NCBI GenBank assembly: GCA_002314855.1
Contig: DCHQ01000074.1
Location: 1-15,661, forward strand
Reading direction: 5' to 3'
Length of the DNA: 15,661 bases
Source of the DNA: Lachnospiraceae bacterium UBA1748
Lineage (GTDB): Bacteria > Bacillota > Clostridia > Lachnospirales > Lachnospiraceae
Below the pieces are notes generated by a model that saw nothing but the letters and a program-made list of their open reading frames with translations, did no database searches and had not been told where the DNA came from. Positions within the stretch are counted from its first letter, which is position 1. Each line of letters opens with the position of its first letter. Position numbers and translations under genes: made by a program. This document shows, piece by piece, positions 7,161 to 14,851 of this stretch.

Positions 7161-8629
7161 CACATACTCATAAAAGCTGGAACCATTATTACTACAACAA
7201 CTACTACAAGCATTAATATCATTGGAACTAGCAACTTTGTTCCAGCCTCCTCACTCTTCTTTTCGATAAGATTTTTTCTATCTTCAAAGGCATCTCTTGT
7301 TTCCTCTCGAAGAGTTATTAACATGGTTCCAACTCCTAACTTAAGATTCTGATCTAGAAGAGATACTAGCTTCACATACTTTTGTACTCTGGCTCTACTC
7401 GAAAAATGGCTATAACATACGGTTTCTTCGACACCACTGTCCATCTCGTGAATTGTAAAAAGCATTTCTTCATAGGCATATCTTATTGGGCCACCAGTAT
7501 CTTTTTTGGCTTTATAATCAAGAGCCACCTTACGAAAGGCACCTCTGACAGTCATTCCTGCTCCAATAAGTAGTGTCAGTTTACTGACAATTTCTGTATA
7601 ATCCTCAAGCATTTGTTCATCACGTTCTTCAACCCTTTTACCAAGATCCTTGTCCTGACCAGCAAAAATGCCTATTGAACTAGCTATTATTAATATGACT
7701 AGTATAAATAAGTGCTCTTCCTTTTCCTCTGTCCATACCACTGTGACTCCATCTATATCACTTGGTAGCTCCATATATTCCTTGGTAGCTGTATCAATAT
7801 CCTTAATATTAATAGCTTCTTCTATTCGGCCACGTATATACTCACTTCTTGTAAGTTCTTTAGGAAACACATGAACTGAGAAAGTATGAATCCACGAATA
7901 ATCCAAATAAGTAATCGTAGCATCAAACGACACTATTACTCCTTCATCAGGGATATCCTCCATAAGCTCTCCCCTTCTGTTAATGACCTCCTTATTGTCC
8001 CATTTGTAATTCACTGAAAACGGATAGCCTTCAATCGACTGGCTTATACATACATCACTATTAATGAAATCAACACTTTTATTCTTTCCTAGAAAATCCC
8101 TCTCGAGTGCAGTAATAAATTCCGGAAGCATTGTATCGAGTTGCTCCTTTGTATACTGCCTACTGGCAATCTCAAGCTCATAGTTCTCTATTGGCTCTTC
8201 ACCATCTATATCAATGGTGGCCAGAATTCTATTGTTTCTAGAACCTGGATCAGGCCTTTCAACTTTACCATCAACTAGCAAATACTCTTTCTTTCCTGTG
8301 TAATCAAAAGCCAAAACAAACAATAATCCTACAAAAATAATTAATAGTGAAAGTCCTATCTTTTTAATAAAAAAACTGGCAAGTTCATCACTCGTTTTTC
8401 CCGCAGGGTTAAGTGTATGTATGGAGTCATATAGCTTTTGATAATAAGCACCCTGACCATCGCGTTCTTCGAATATCTTCTTGTATATCAAGCGTCCTAT
8501 TTTATAAAAAGGTAATGTATAGAAAGCATAGTCTATATCCTCAGGTACAACTTCTTTGCATGAAACAATCATCAGTATCACTGAGATAACCAATAAAGCT
8601 ATGCAAATATAAATCACTATTTCATTCAT
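7160..8629 (-). CDS. tadC: TadC-like platform protein with ~195-residue extracytoplasmic insert
   Basis: This 489-residue inner-membrane platform protein carries a C-terminal type II secretion F-type domain (about 335-465) and a final membrane helix (466-486). Further helices lie at about 3-22, 90-108 and 307-323. TadC proteins are usually near 300 residues; here about 195 residues (109-305) sit outside the membrane between helices 2 and 3. Residues ~186-256 have the rhythm of clostridial atrophied bacterial Ig-like repeats (W...G...V.FDATITY...HTFSVHVFP), and a partial repeat follows (LPSDIDGVTVVW). That domain call is inference. The F domain would work with TadB and the TadA ATPase in fibre assembly. 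The gene starts 3 bp after the tadB stop, with AAGGTG 6 nt upstream, and flp follows 15 bp downstream. Confidence 0.88.
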   Translation of the reverse strand: MNEIVIYICIALLVISVILMIVSCKEVVPEDIDYAFYTLPFYKIGRLIYKKIFEERDGQGAYYQKLYDSIHTLNPAGKTSDELASFFIKKIGLSLLIIFVGLLFVLAFDYTGKKEYLLVDGKVERPDPGSRNNRILATIDIDGEEPIENYELEIASRQYTKEQLDTMLPEFITALERDFLGKNKSVDFINSDVCISQSIEGYPFSVNYKWDNKEVINRRGELMEDIPDEGVIVSFDATITYLDYSWIHTFSVHVFPKELTRSEYIRGRIEEAINIKDIDTATKEYMELPSDIDGVTVVWTEEKEEHLFILVILIIASSIGIFAGQDKDLGKRVEERDEQMLEDYTEIVSKLTLLIGAGMTVRGAFRKVALDYKAKKDTGGPIRYAYEEMLFTIHEMDSGVEETVCYSHFSSRARVQKYVKLVSLLDQNLKLGVGTMLITLREETRDAFEDRKNLIEKKSEEAGTKLLVPMILMLVVVVVVIMVPAFMSM

Positions 8630-8632
8630 AAA

Positions 8633-9448
8633 CTACACCTTGATGTCTGTTATTTTTTTAGCCATCATATAAGCCACAAGATATATTCCAAGAAGCATTG
8701 TCATAATCACTATTCCTGCAATGTTGTGATACAAAGCATCAAAAAAACCTGGCGAGGAAAAATCAATATATAAAATAATTCCAAATGGCACGAGATTCAT
8801 GACACTTTGTTCCATTTTCTTGGCTGATATTATAGTGGCGATACGCCTTCTCACATCCATCTTTTCACTTATGATATCTGCAGTCTGCTTAATCATTTTT
8901 GGCAAATCACCACCACTTCGTTTGGCTATCCTGAACATTTCCGCAAAATCCTTGATATCATCTTCATGACTTCTAATACCAAAATCCATAAGGAGATCCT
9001 CGACATTGCCATTATTTCGCATACCTTTTATGATGATTGCCGTTTCCAAAGATATATAAGAATTTTTTCCAAAAAGAAGTGACATATCACTATGCGAATG
9101 AACAAAAGAATTTTCAATGGAATAACCAGCCTGTAGACTAGCTATCATAGAATTCATCAGCTCCCTAAACTGTAATCCAAGGGTCAGGTAACGTTTATCA
9201 CGAAGTTCTTTTCTTTTTTGCTGCATATACAAAATACTGAGGGGACTAAGTAGTATAAAGGCCACGGCAGATCTATAGAATACATATGCAATAAGACCTA
9301 CTATTCCAAAGCTCTCAAGTCCGTATAAAATAAACTCTTTGATTGATAATCTGTAAATAGAATAATCAATATTACTTGCCTGCTGCCCTAAGCTTAATAT
9401 CGCTTTTAAGCTGACCTTTTGAGACAAGCCTTCCTTTAATTCTGCCAT
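8633..9448 (-). CDS. tadB: TadB-like type II secretion F-family platform protein
   Basis: This 271-residue inner-membrane platform protein is a partner of TadC and the TadA ATPase in Flp pilus assembly. It has N-terminal hydrophobic helices at about residues 38-75, a cytoplasmic F-type domain (about 95-215) with the LQAGYSIENSF and KRSGGDLPKMI motifs of the family, and C-terminal helices at about 218-262. The open frame reaches back to an ATG at 9475, which has no ribosome binding site; AGGAAGAGG lies about 9 nt before the ATG at 9448, so the inner start is preferred. Either start lies inside tadA, giving an overlap of 77 bp (or 104 bp) in another frame, which is long for a bacterial operon. 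No in-frame ATG follows until well into the membrane region, so the overlap appears real. tadC begins 3 bp after the stop. Confidence 0.88.
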   Translation of the reverse strand: MAELKEGLSQKVSLKAILSLGQQASNIDYSIYRLSIKEFILYGLESFGIVGLIAYVFYRSAVAFILLSPLSILYMQQKRKELRDKRYLTLGLQFRELMNSMIASLQAGYSIENSFVHSHSDMSLLFGKNSYISLETAIIIKGMRNNGNVEDLLMDFGIRSHEDDIKDFAEMFRIAKRSGGDLPKMIKQTADIISEKMDVRRRIATIISAKKMEQSVMNLVPFGIILYIDFSSPGFFDALYHNIAGIVIMTMLLGIYLVAYMMAKKITDIKV

Positions 9449-10583
9449 TCTCTTCGCCCTCTTCCTGGAATTCATATAGCATATTTAACTGTATTTCATC
9501 ATTCTCCATACCTAGTACCTCTGCTACCTGTAGTACTTTTCTTGACTTATCACGCAGTCTGCCAAGATGCACTATAATATCAATACCACTGGACAACTGT
9601 CCCCTTATGGCACTTAGAGGAAGATCCATAGCCATAAGTATCATGGTCTCAAGTCTCGAAAGCATATCTCTGGCTGAATTGGCATGTCCTGTACTAAGTG
9701 AACCATCATGCCCAGTATTCATCGCAGAAATCATATCAAGAGCTTCTCCTCCTCGTACCTCACCAACTATGATACGGTCCGGTCTCATTCGAAGTGATGA
9801 CTTAATAAGGTCTCTTATTGTAATCTCCTTACAGCCCTCCACATTGGCATTACGCGTTTCCAGTCGTACCAGATTTTCAACGCCGAGTATCTGTAGTTCG
9901 GCGGAGTCCTCAATCGTTATTAGTCTCTCATCCTTGGGAATAAAATTACTGAGAGCATTTAAGAAAGTTGTCTTGCCAGAACCAGTACCACCTGAAATTA
10001 TTATGTTGTACTTGGCTTCAACAAGACTTTTTAAAAAAGTAACGACTTCATCAGATATAGCTCCAAAACGCATTAAGTCATCCATGCTTATTGGTTTGTC
10101 TGGAAATCGCCTTATTGTAACTATTGGACCGTTAAGTGCAACCGGTGCCAGTACAACATTGACTCTCTCTCCTCCGCGTAGCCTGGCATCAACAATAGGA
10201 GAGCTTTCATTGACTGTTCTATTACAGGCAGCAACTATCTGCTGAATAATGTCATCAAGCTTATCCTTACTTTCGAAGTTTTTTTCCCATCTAATAATGC
10301 GACCTGCCCTTTCAATAAATATATTGTCAGGACCATTAATCATAATCTCAGTAACAGATGGATCCTCTGTAAGCTCCTCAAGAATATCTAATCGTCTAAT
10401 CGAATAGAATATTTCTCTAGACATTCTTGTTTTTTCATCTAGCGACAGTCTGTATCTTCTGGCCTCATTAAGTATGCATCTATCTATAAGCTCCTGTATT
10501 TCGACATCTTCCATATCGCGTGATAAGTCGATATTATCAATTACCTGCTGCCGAAGCAGTTTCTTTACTTCTTCATACTCCAT
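9372..10583 (-). CDS. tadA: TadA/CpaF secretion ATPase
   Basis: This 403-residue cytoplasmic ATPase of the secretion VirB11/CpaF group should power assembly of the Flp pilus. An N-terminal domain (1-90) is followed by the RecA-like core. The core has Walker A GGTGSGKTT at about residues 198-206, a Glu/Asp-box ITIEDSAELQ, Walker B-like RIIVGEVRGGEALD, and the His-box STGHANS. All catalytic elements are intact. The ATG at 10583 lies about 12 nt after AGAGG; another ATG at 10595 touches that site with no spacer and is less likely. The start overlaps the tadZ stop by 11 bp, and the 3' end overlaps tadB by 77 bp. The C-terminal tail (GRIKGRLVSKGQLKSDIKLR) is very basic and lies in the dual-coded stretch. 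Confidence 0.95.
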   Translation of the reverse strand: MEYEEVKKLLRQQVIDNIDLSRDMEDVEIQELIDRCILNEARRYRLSLDEKTRMSREIFYSIRRLDILEELTEDPSVTEIMINGPDNIFIERAGRIIRWEKNFESKDKLDDIIQQIVAACNRTVNESSPIVDARLRGGERVNVVLAPVALNGPIVTIRRFPDKPISMDDLMRFGAISDEVVTFLKSLVEAKYNIIISGGTGSGKTTFLNALSNFIPKDERLITIEDSAELQILGVENLVRLETRNANVEGCKEITIRDLIKSSLRMRPDRIIVGEVRGGEALDMISAMNTGHDGSLSTGHANSARDMLSRLETMILMAMDLPLSAIRGQLSSGIDIIVHLGRLRDKSRKVLQVAEVLGMENDEIQLNMLYEFQEEGEENGRIKGRLVSKGQLKSDIKLRAAGK

Positions 10584-11613
10584 GGTCAAAATCATCCTCT
10601 ACAATTTTTTGAATATAAACTGCCAGCTCACTGTATTCCAGATTCTGTATATCATCAGGCAAATTCTTGAAAATTGGAAACTCCTTCTTTTTTGTTTTAT
10701 CAATGATGTCATCATATTCCATATCACGAAGAAGCCCTTCATACTGCTCAATCTTAGCTTTGGCTCTACTATCTATTCTTGTGATTGTATAAATAAGTTG
10801 ACATTGCCTTAATACACTAAGTAGTCCTGTAACCATTTCTGATAAATCAAGTATTATATATTTATAATTACTTTCCCTCTTAAGCGTATTTATAAGTGTG
10901 AGCCAATCAGCTTCTTCGACCATGCATAAATCAACGAACGATGTAGCTGGTGCTATATAATCAAGACTTCCTAATCGACATACCATGCTTTCCAGCTTAT
11001 ATATAAGTCTGTCAGAACCATTTCGAAGATAGTAAACAAGGTCTGTCAAATCTTTATCACTTTCACATCCAAGTGTTTTGCTAAGACCTGCAAATGGTTC
11101 AAAATTAAGATAGAGAGTGGGACCATCCTTGCTAAGCTGCTTTCCGAGAAGCACAGCAAATGATGTTTGAAGACAACGGCCTATCGGGGAGAATATCCCT
11201 ATCAACATGGTATCCCTTGACCTGCTGATAAGTGTCGAACCACCAAAAGGCCTATTATCTTCATTTTCTGATATATATTCTGAATAAACCCTAAGAATAT
11301 CTTTTCTTAGCATTTCTCCAGATTGATACTTAAAGATACCTGGTCCGGGGGAACGAATACCAGACCCTGAATCTAAAAGTACTACCAGTAAAGTAAAAGT
11401 CTGATTGGTTTTATCAATGTCTATTCTGTCCACCAAGGTGTCGCTAATAAGAAGGACATCTACCCTGCCATGATTAATGCTTTTATTTAGAGCATCAATA
11501 TCTGTATATATAGCTACTTCAAAAGGAAATGAATCTCTTTCTTCCAGTATTTCCTGAAGTTTATAAAGATATTTTTCTTCACTATCACAAATAGCCAGAA
11601 TTTTCTTGTTCAT
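10573..11613 (-). CDS. tadZ: TadZ/CpaE-like pilus localisation protein with degenerate Walker A
   Basis: This 346-residue two-domain cytoplasmic protein has an N-terminal domain (about 1-120) that looks like a degenerate response-regulator receiver, followed by a MinD/ParA-like ATPase domain (about 125-346). TadZ proteins help place the Tad machine at a cell pole. The deviant Walker A is SPIGRCLQTS at 142-151; aligned to the usual SPKGGVGKTT, both lysines are lost (Ile and Gln). A Walker B-like strand YIILDL lies at about 252-257. The crystallised TadZ of Eubacterium rectale also has an atypical Walker A, binds ATP and hydrolyses it poorly, and has a stripped-down receiver site, so this protein is probably of that type. 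The ATG at 11613 follows AGGAGG by 6 nt. The gene lies 15 bp after the first prepilin peptidase and overlaps tadA by 11 bp. Confidence 0.87.
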   Translation of the reverse strand: MNKKILAICDSEEKYLYKLQEILEERDSFPFEVAIYTDIDALNKSINHGRVDVLLISDTLVDRIDIDKTNQTFTLLVVLLDSGSGIRSPGPGIFKYQSGEMLRKDILRVYSEYISENEDNRPFGGSTLISRSRDTMLIGIFSPIGRCLQTSFAVLLGKQLSKDGPTLYLNFEPFAGLSKTLGCESDKDLTDLVYYLRNGSDRLIYKLESMVCRLGSLDYIAPATSFVDLCMVEEADWLTLINTLKRESNYKYIILDLSEMVTGLLSVLRQCQLIYTITRIDSRAKAKIEQYEGLLRDMEYDDIIDKTKKKEFPIFKNLPDDIQNLEYSELAVYIQKIVEDDFDHGV

Positions 11614-11628
11614 CTTAGTCCTCCTCTC

Positions 11629-12066
11629 TTATTGCATAATCGAAATCAACGTCGCTAGAAAAATAGGAATACTGTAATGAATCCTGTGAAATGAAAAAAT
11701 TTTCGAGCGCGTTGATAGAATCTTAATTAGTCCAATAGTCGCACCGATACAAAGTGATAAAAGACATATATATAAAGACTCTTTCATCGATGTGTATGCC
11801 GATATGACTATAAAAAGCTTGATGTCTCCCGCTCCAAGCGCTTTAAAAACATAGAGCGGAATTAGAATTATCATCGTTAGCAATATTGCAATAAACATAT
11901 CAGCCATTATGAGTAGGTCACCTGTAAGAATGGCGTTCGTTCCCTTAACTACGAAGCCTCCTACAAGTGCACCTACTATCAAGGCATTGGGAATTTTAAA
12001 GGTTTGACAATCAATAATGACTGCTATTCCCAGTATTCCAACTAAACAAAAATAGACCAATTTCAT
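11629..12066 (-). CDS. tadV: A24-type prepilin peptidase opening the Tad cluster
   Basis: This 145-residue polytopic membrane aspartyl protease belongs to the TadV/CpaA group and should remove leader peptides from the Flp prepilin. The two catalytic motifs are IIDCQTFKIPN (Asp19) and GAGDIKL (Asp81); several hydrophobic helices surround them and there is no methylase domain. The open frame reaches back to a TTG at 12096 without a ribosome binding site, whereas AAGAGG lies about 8 nt before the ATG at 12066, so the latter is preferred. It is the first gene of the pilus cluster, about 180 nt after the predicted transcription start, and tadZ follows 15 bp downstream. A second peptidase of the same family is encoded at 4392-3979; the two differ clearly in sequence, so they are not a recent tandem copy. 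Confidence 0.87.
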   Translation of the reverse strand: MKLVYFCLVGILGIAVIIDCQTFKIPNALIVGALVGGFVVKGTNAILTGDLLIMADMFIAILLTMIILIPLYVFKALGAGDIKLFIVISAYTSMKESLYICLLSLCIGATIGLIKILSTRSKIFSFHRIHYSIPIFLATLISIMQ

Positions 12067-12084
12067 AAGCCAACCTCTTAAAAA

Positions 12085-12205
12085 CACGAAAAACAAAACA
12101 TAAAAACATCGACGTCCCTAACGGCACGCCCAAAAACAAATAGCATTCAATAAAAGTCCAAGTATTAAATTTTTTTAAGGGATAATGCTGCTTAGAAAAA
12201 GCAAC
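12085..12205 (-). promoter_or_regulatory. Structured, U-rich leader of the Tad cluster
   Basis: The leader between the predicted transcript start (about 12248) and the first gene holds two hairpins. One (12205-12187) has a 7-bp stem with one G-U pair and a UUUCU loop. The second (12130-12111) pairs GGCGUGCC with GGGACGUC around a GUUA loop, with one G-G mismatch, and is followed by a U-rich stretch (12110-12085) broken by a few other bases. The second could act as an attenuator or weak terminator. No known riboswitch class, including the c-di-GMP types, was recognised. Confidence 0.35.
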
Positions 12206-12254
12206 TTATAATTTTGAAATCAGTCAGTCTAACTGTAGCCTTGACTTGAAAAGA

Positions 12255-12283
12255 ACTATATCATTGAAAAAAGCAAAAGTCAA
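12255..12283 (-). promoter_or_regulatory. Sigma-A-type promoter of the Tad cluster
   Basis: The minus strand carries TTGACT (12283-12278), a 17-bp spacer, and TATAGT (12260-12255), each one mismatch from consensus. It lies just downstream of the hydratase terminator and about 190 bp before the first pilus gene. The -35 sequence TTGACTT recurs inverted as AAGTCAA at 12247-12241, around the expected start point, which could be an operator dyad or chance. Confidence 0.75.
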
Positions 12284-12304
12284 CACAGAACATATTTTTG
12301 GAAT

Positions 12305-12338
12305 AAAAAAAAGGAGTGGCACTTTATACCACTCCTTT
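12305..12338 (-). terminator. Intrinsic terminator of the hydratase gene
   Basis: A perfect 10-bp stem pairs 12338-12329 with 12319-12310 (AAAGGAGTGG and its complement) around a 9-nt loop. On the minus strand a run of T follows (12312-12305, partly shared with the stem). It sits 14 bp after the hydratase stop and insulates it from the pilus promoter. Confidence 0.92.
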
Positions 12339-12351
12339 AAATATGTCTTAA

Positions 12352-14646
12352 TTAGTCAACTCTGTTGTAGTTGATGAGACATCCCTTAAGGATAATCTGA
12401 CGCTCTTCATCTGTAAGCTCTCCAAGAGTCATTGTGAACTCCTTAGCAGCGCCGTCCTTGATTACATAAGCCTTAATCTCAGAAGCCTTCTCTTCAACAG
12501 CCTTCTTGATACCAGGAACAAAGATATAATCAAGATTCTTGAATGGAAGCTCTCCCTCTGGGATGATGAATGGAAGCATACCCCAATTGATAAGGTTAGA
12601 ACGATATCTCTTAGTAGCATACTCATTGGCAATGTTAGCCCATCCACCAAGTACCTTCTGGCAAGAAGCAGCCTGCTCTCTGGCTGAACCATCACCTGGC
12701 TTAACAGCAAAGATTGTAGAACCAATACCTACATTAGTCTTTGTTGATACACCTTCGAAGTTAGCCTTAACTACATCCATGATGACCTTAATCTCAGGTA
12801 CTACCTCGACAGGACACTGTCCAGCCTCAATATTCTTCTGAGCCTTCTGGATTTCCTTAGCACGTCCTACGTACTCAGGATCCTTTCTTGATAATGTGAA
12901 CTCAGCAAGACCAAGTGGATTAGATCTATATGATGAAGTCTCACCTGAAGGAATAAGCTCATCTGTTGTAGTAACTGGATCATGAATCTCAGATACAACC
13001 TTGAGAAGCATATTCTCAGGAAGTGCTGACATTGCTGGCCAGTCCTTAATGTTAGGACCAAACTTAATCTCTACTGAATCATCAGCTACGCCCTTAGAAT
13101 CGAATACTCTGTTAGCGTAGATTGTAGAGTCAAATGAATACTTGTACTGACCAATCTTCTCTGGAACCTCTGTAGCTGGTGTAAGGTAACCCTTGTTAGC
13201 TGCAGTAGCTGCAATTGATCTAGCATCCATAAGAGCAACTGATGAAATCTGACCACTCTGAAGCTTAGAACCCTCTCTGTTAGGGAAGTTACGTGTAGAG
13301 TGTCTGATAGAAAATGCATTATTAGCAGGTGTATCACCAGCACCGAAACATGGTCCACAGAATGCTGTCTTCATGATAGCACCTGTCTGCATGATCTTAG
13401 CTGCTGCACCATTCTTAATAAGTTCCATATATACTGGCATAGAAGCTGGATAAACATTGAGTGTAAACTCATCTGGTCCAATTGAAGCACCATTTAAGAT
13501 ATCAGCTGCTGCACAGATATTTTCAAATCCACCACCAGCACAACCAGCGATAACACCCTGCTCTACATAGAACTTACCATTTCTAATCTTATCTGTAAGC
13601 TTATAATCAACGGCTCCATCAAGTGATACAAGAGCACGCTTCTCTGTCTCGTGAAGAATATCTTCAAGGTTAGCATTAACCTCATCAATTGTATATGTAT
13701 TAGATGGGTGGAATGGCATAGCAATCATTGGCTTAATCTTAGAAAGATCAACTTCGATTACGCCATCATAGAATGCTACCTGACCAGGATTAAGTTCCTT
13801 GTAATCCTCTGGACGCTTATGAATATCGTAGAACTCCTTGATATTCTCATCTGTAGCCCAGATAGATGAAAGACATGTTGTCTCTGTAGTCATAACATCT
13901 ACGCCAATTCTAAAGTCTGCTGATAAGTTCTTAACACCAGGTCCAACAAACTCCATTACCTTATTCTTAACATATCCATTCTTAAATACTGCACCGATAA
14001 TAGCAAGAGCAACGTCCTGAGGACCAACTCCCTTCATTGGCTCACCTGTCATATATACTGCAACAACGCCTGGCATGTTGATATCGTATGTCTGATTAAG
14101 AAGCTGCTTAACGAGCTCTGGACCACCCTCACCCATAGCCATAGTACCAAGGGCACCATAACGTGTATGTGAGTCAGAACCAAGAATCATACGACCGCCA
14201 CCTGCAAGCATTTCTCTTGCAAACTGATGAATAACTGCCTGATGAGGTGGTACATAAATTCCGCCGTACTTCTTAGCGCATGTAAGACCAAACATGTGGT
14301 CATCCTCATTAATAGTTCCACCTACTGCACAAAGTGAGTTGTGGCAGTTTGTAAGAACATAAGGAATAGGGAACTTCTTAAGTCCTGAAGCTCTGGCTGT
14401 CTGAATGATACCTACGAAAGTAATATCATGAGATGTAAGCTTATCAAACTTAATCTTAAGCTTATCCATATTACCTGAAGTATTATGGGACTCAAGGATT
14501 CCATAAGCTATAGTGCTTTTCTTAGCCTCTTCCTTTGTTACATCTTTACCTGTCTTTGCCTTTACAGCAGCTACAGCATCATTACTATCAGCTATAAGCT
14601 CTGTACCATTAACAAGATAGGCTCCACCTTCATACAAGTTAATCAT
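12352..14646 (-). CDS. Aconitase-superfamily hydratase (YbhJ-like)
   Basis: This 764-residue cytoplasmic [4Fe-4S] hydro-lyase belongs to the aconitase superfamily. The family motifs are SDSHTRYGALG near residue 160, the cluster cysteines Cys369 (IAGCAGG) and Cys430-x2-Cys433 (FCGPCFG), and the swivel-domain substrate loop STRNFPNREGS near 450. A C-terminal swivel domain completes the fold, so the protein is full length. It resembles the uncharacterised E. coli YbhJ type (about 750 residues) more than AcnA/AcnB (about 860-890); citrate/aconitate isomerisation is possible but unproven. The start at 14646 follows AAAGGAG by 6 nt; an ATG at 14667 lies upstream of that site and is rejected. The gene stands alone between terminators, and the next cluster has its own promoter. 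Confidence 0.88.
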   Translation of the reverse strand: MINLYEGGAYLVNGTELIADSNDAVAAVKAKTGKDVTKEEAKKSTIAYGILESHNTSGNMDKLKIKFDKLTSHDITFVGIIQTARASGLKKFPIPYVLTNCHNSLCAVGGTINEDDHMFGLTCAKKYGGIYVPPHQAVIHQFAREMLAGGGRMILGSDSHTRYGALGTMAMGEGGPELVKQLLNQTYDINMPGVVAVYMTGEPMKGVGPQDVALAIIGAVFKNGYVKNKVMEFVGPGVKNLSADFRIGVDVMTTETTCLSSIWATDENIKEFYDIHKRPEDYKELNPGQVAFYDGVIEVDLSKIKPMIAMPFHPSNTYTIDEVNANLEDILHETEKRALVSLDGAVDYKLTDKIRNGKFYVEQGVIAGCAGGGFENICAAADILNGASIGPDEFTLNVYPASMPVYMELIKNGAAAKIMQTGAIMKTAFCGPCFGAGDTPANNAFSIRHSTRNFPNREGSKLQSGQISSVALMDARSIAATAANKGYLTPATEVPEKIGQYKYSFDSTIYANRVFDSKGVADDSVEIKFGPNIKDWPAMSALPENMLLKVVSEIHDPVTTTDELIPSGETSSYRSNPLGLAEFTLSRKDPEYVGRAKEIQKAQKNIEAGQCPVEVVPEIKVIMDVVKANFEGVSTKTNVGIGSTIFAVKPGDGSAREQAASCQKVLGGWANIANEYATKRYRSNLINWGMLPFIIPEGELPFKNLDYIFVPGIKKAVEEKASEIKAYVIKDGAAKEFTMTLGELTDEERQIILKGCLINYNRVD

Positions 14647-14707
14647 ATGCTGCTCCTTTCGGCTCATGCCAAATTGTGTATTGTAATATTATTAAATAAT
14701 ATCGTTC

Positions 14708-14736
14708 ATTGTAACACAACAAAACCTTATAATTAA
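14708..14736 (-). promoter_or_regulatory. Possible extended -10 promoter of the hydratase gene
   Basis: TGTTACAAT (14716-14708) on the minus strand gives an extended -10 (TACAAT with an upstream TG); a weak -35-like TTAATT lies 17 bp before it (14736-14731). It is between the phosphorylase terminator and the hydratase start. A perfect AT-only palindrome (14702-14686) follows at the expected transcription start. A second TACAAT occurs 28 bp downstream, so the true start is uncertain. Confidence 0.35.
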
Positions 14737-14747
14737 AGGGTTTCACG

Positions 14748-14786
14748 AAAAAATACAGTATAGAAACCGCAATTTCTATACTGTAT
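14748..14786 (-). terminator. Intrinsic terminator of glycogen phosphorylase
   Basis: A perfect 14-bp stem pairs 14786-14773 with 14766-14753 (ATACAGTATAGAAA and its complement) around a 6-nt loop, followed on the minus strand by a T-run. It lies 65 bp after the phosphorylase stop. A smaller perfect hairpin (TGTGCA, GAA loop, TGCACA; 14851-14837) directly follows the stop codon but lacks a T-run. Confidence 0.92.
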
Positions 14787-14851
14787 CTTAAAAAATCTTT
14801 ATTTTGTTCAAAATATTTAGTAACTATTCACATCTATGTGCATTCTGCACA

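Noticed and set aside
9607..10245. A 212-codon open frame on the plus strand
   Set aside because: It lies fully antisense to the conserved ATPase core of tadA, has no family resemblance, and its composition is that of a shadow frame.
12064..12096. TTG at 12096 as the start of the first prepilin peptidase
   Set aside because: It has no ribosome binding site, while AAGAGG lies about 8 nt before the ATG at 12066.
12067..12250. A c-di-GMP or other known riboswitch in the Tad leader
   Set aside because: The conserved core sequences of the c-di-GMP-I class were looked for by eye and not found, and no other known class was recognised; only simple hairpins are visible.
14686..14702. AT-only palindrome (ATATTATT / AATAATAT) as an operator of the hydratase gene
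   Set aside because: It is perfect over 17 bp, but A and T only in an A+T-rich region, so chance is likely; kept only as a remark on the promoter.
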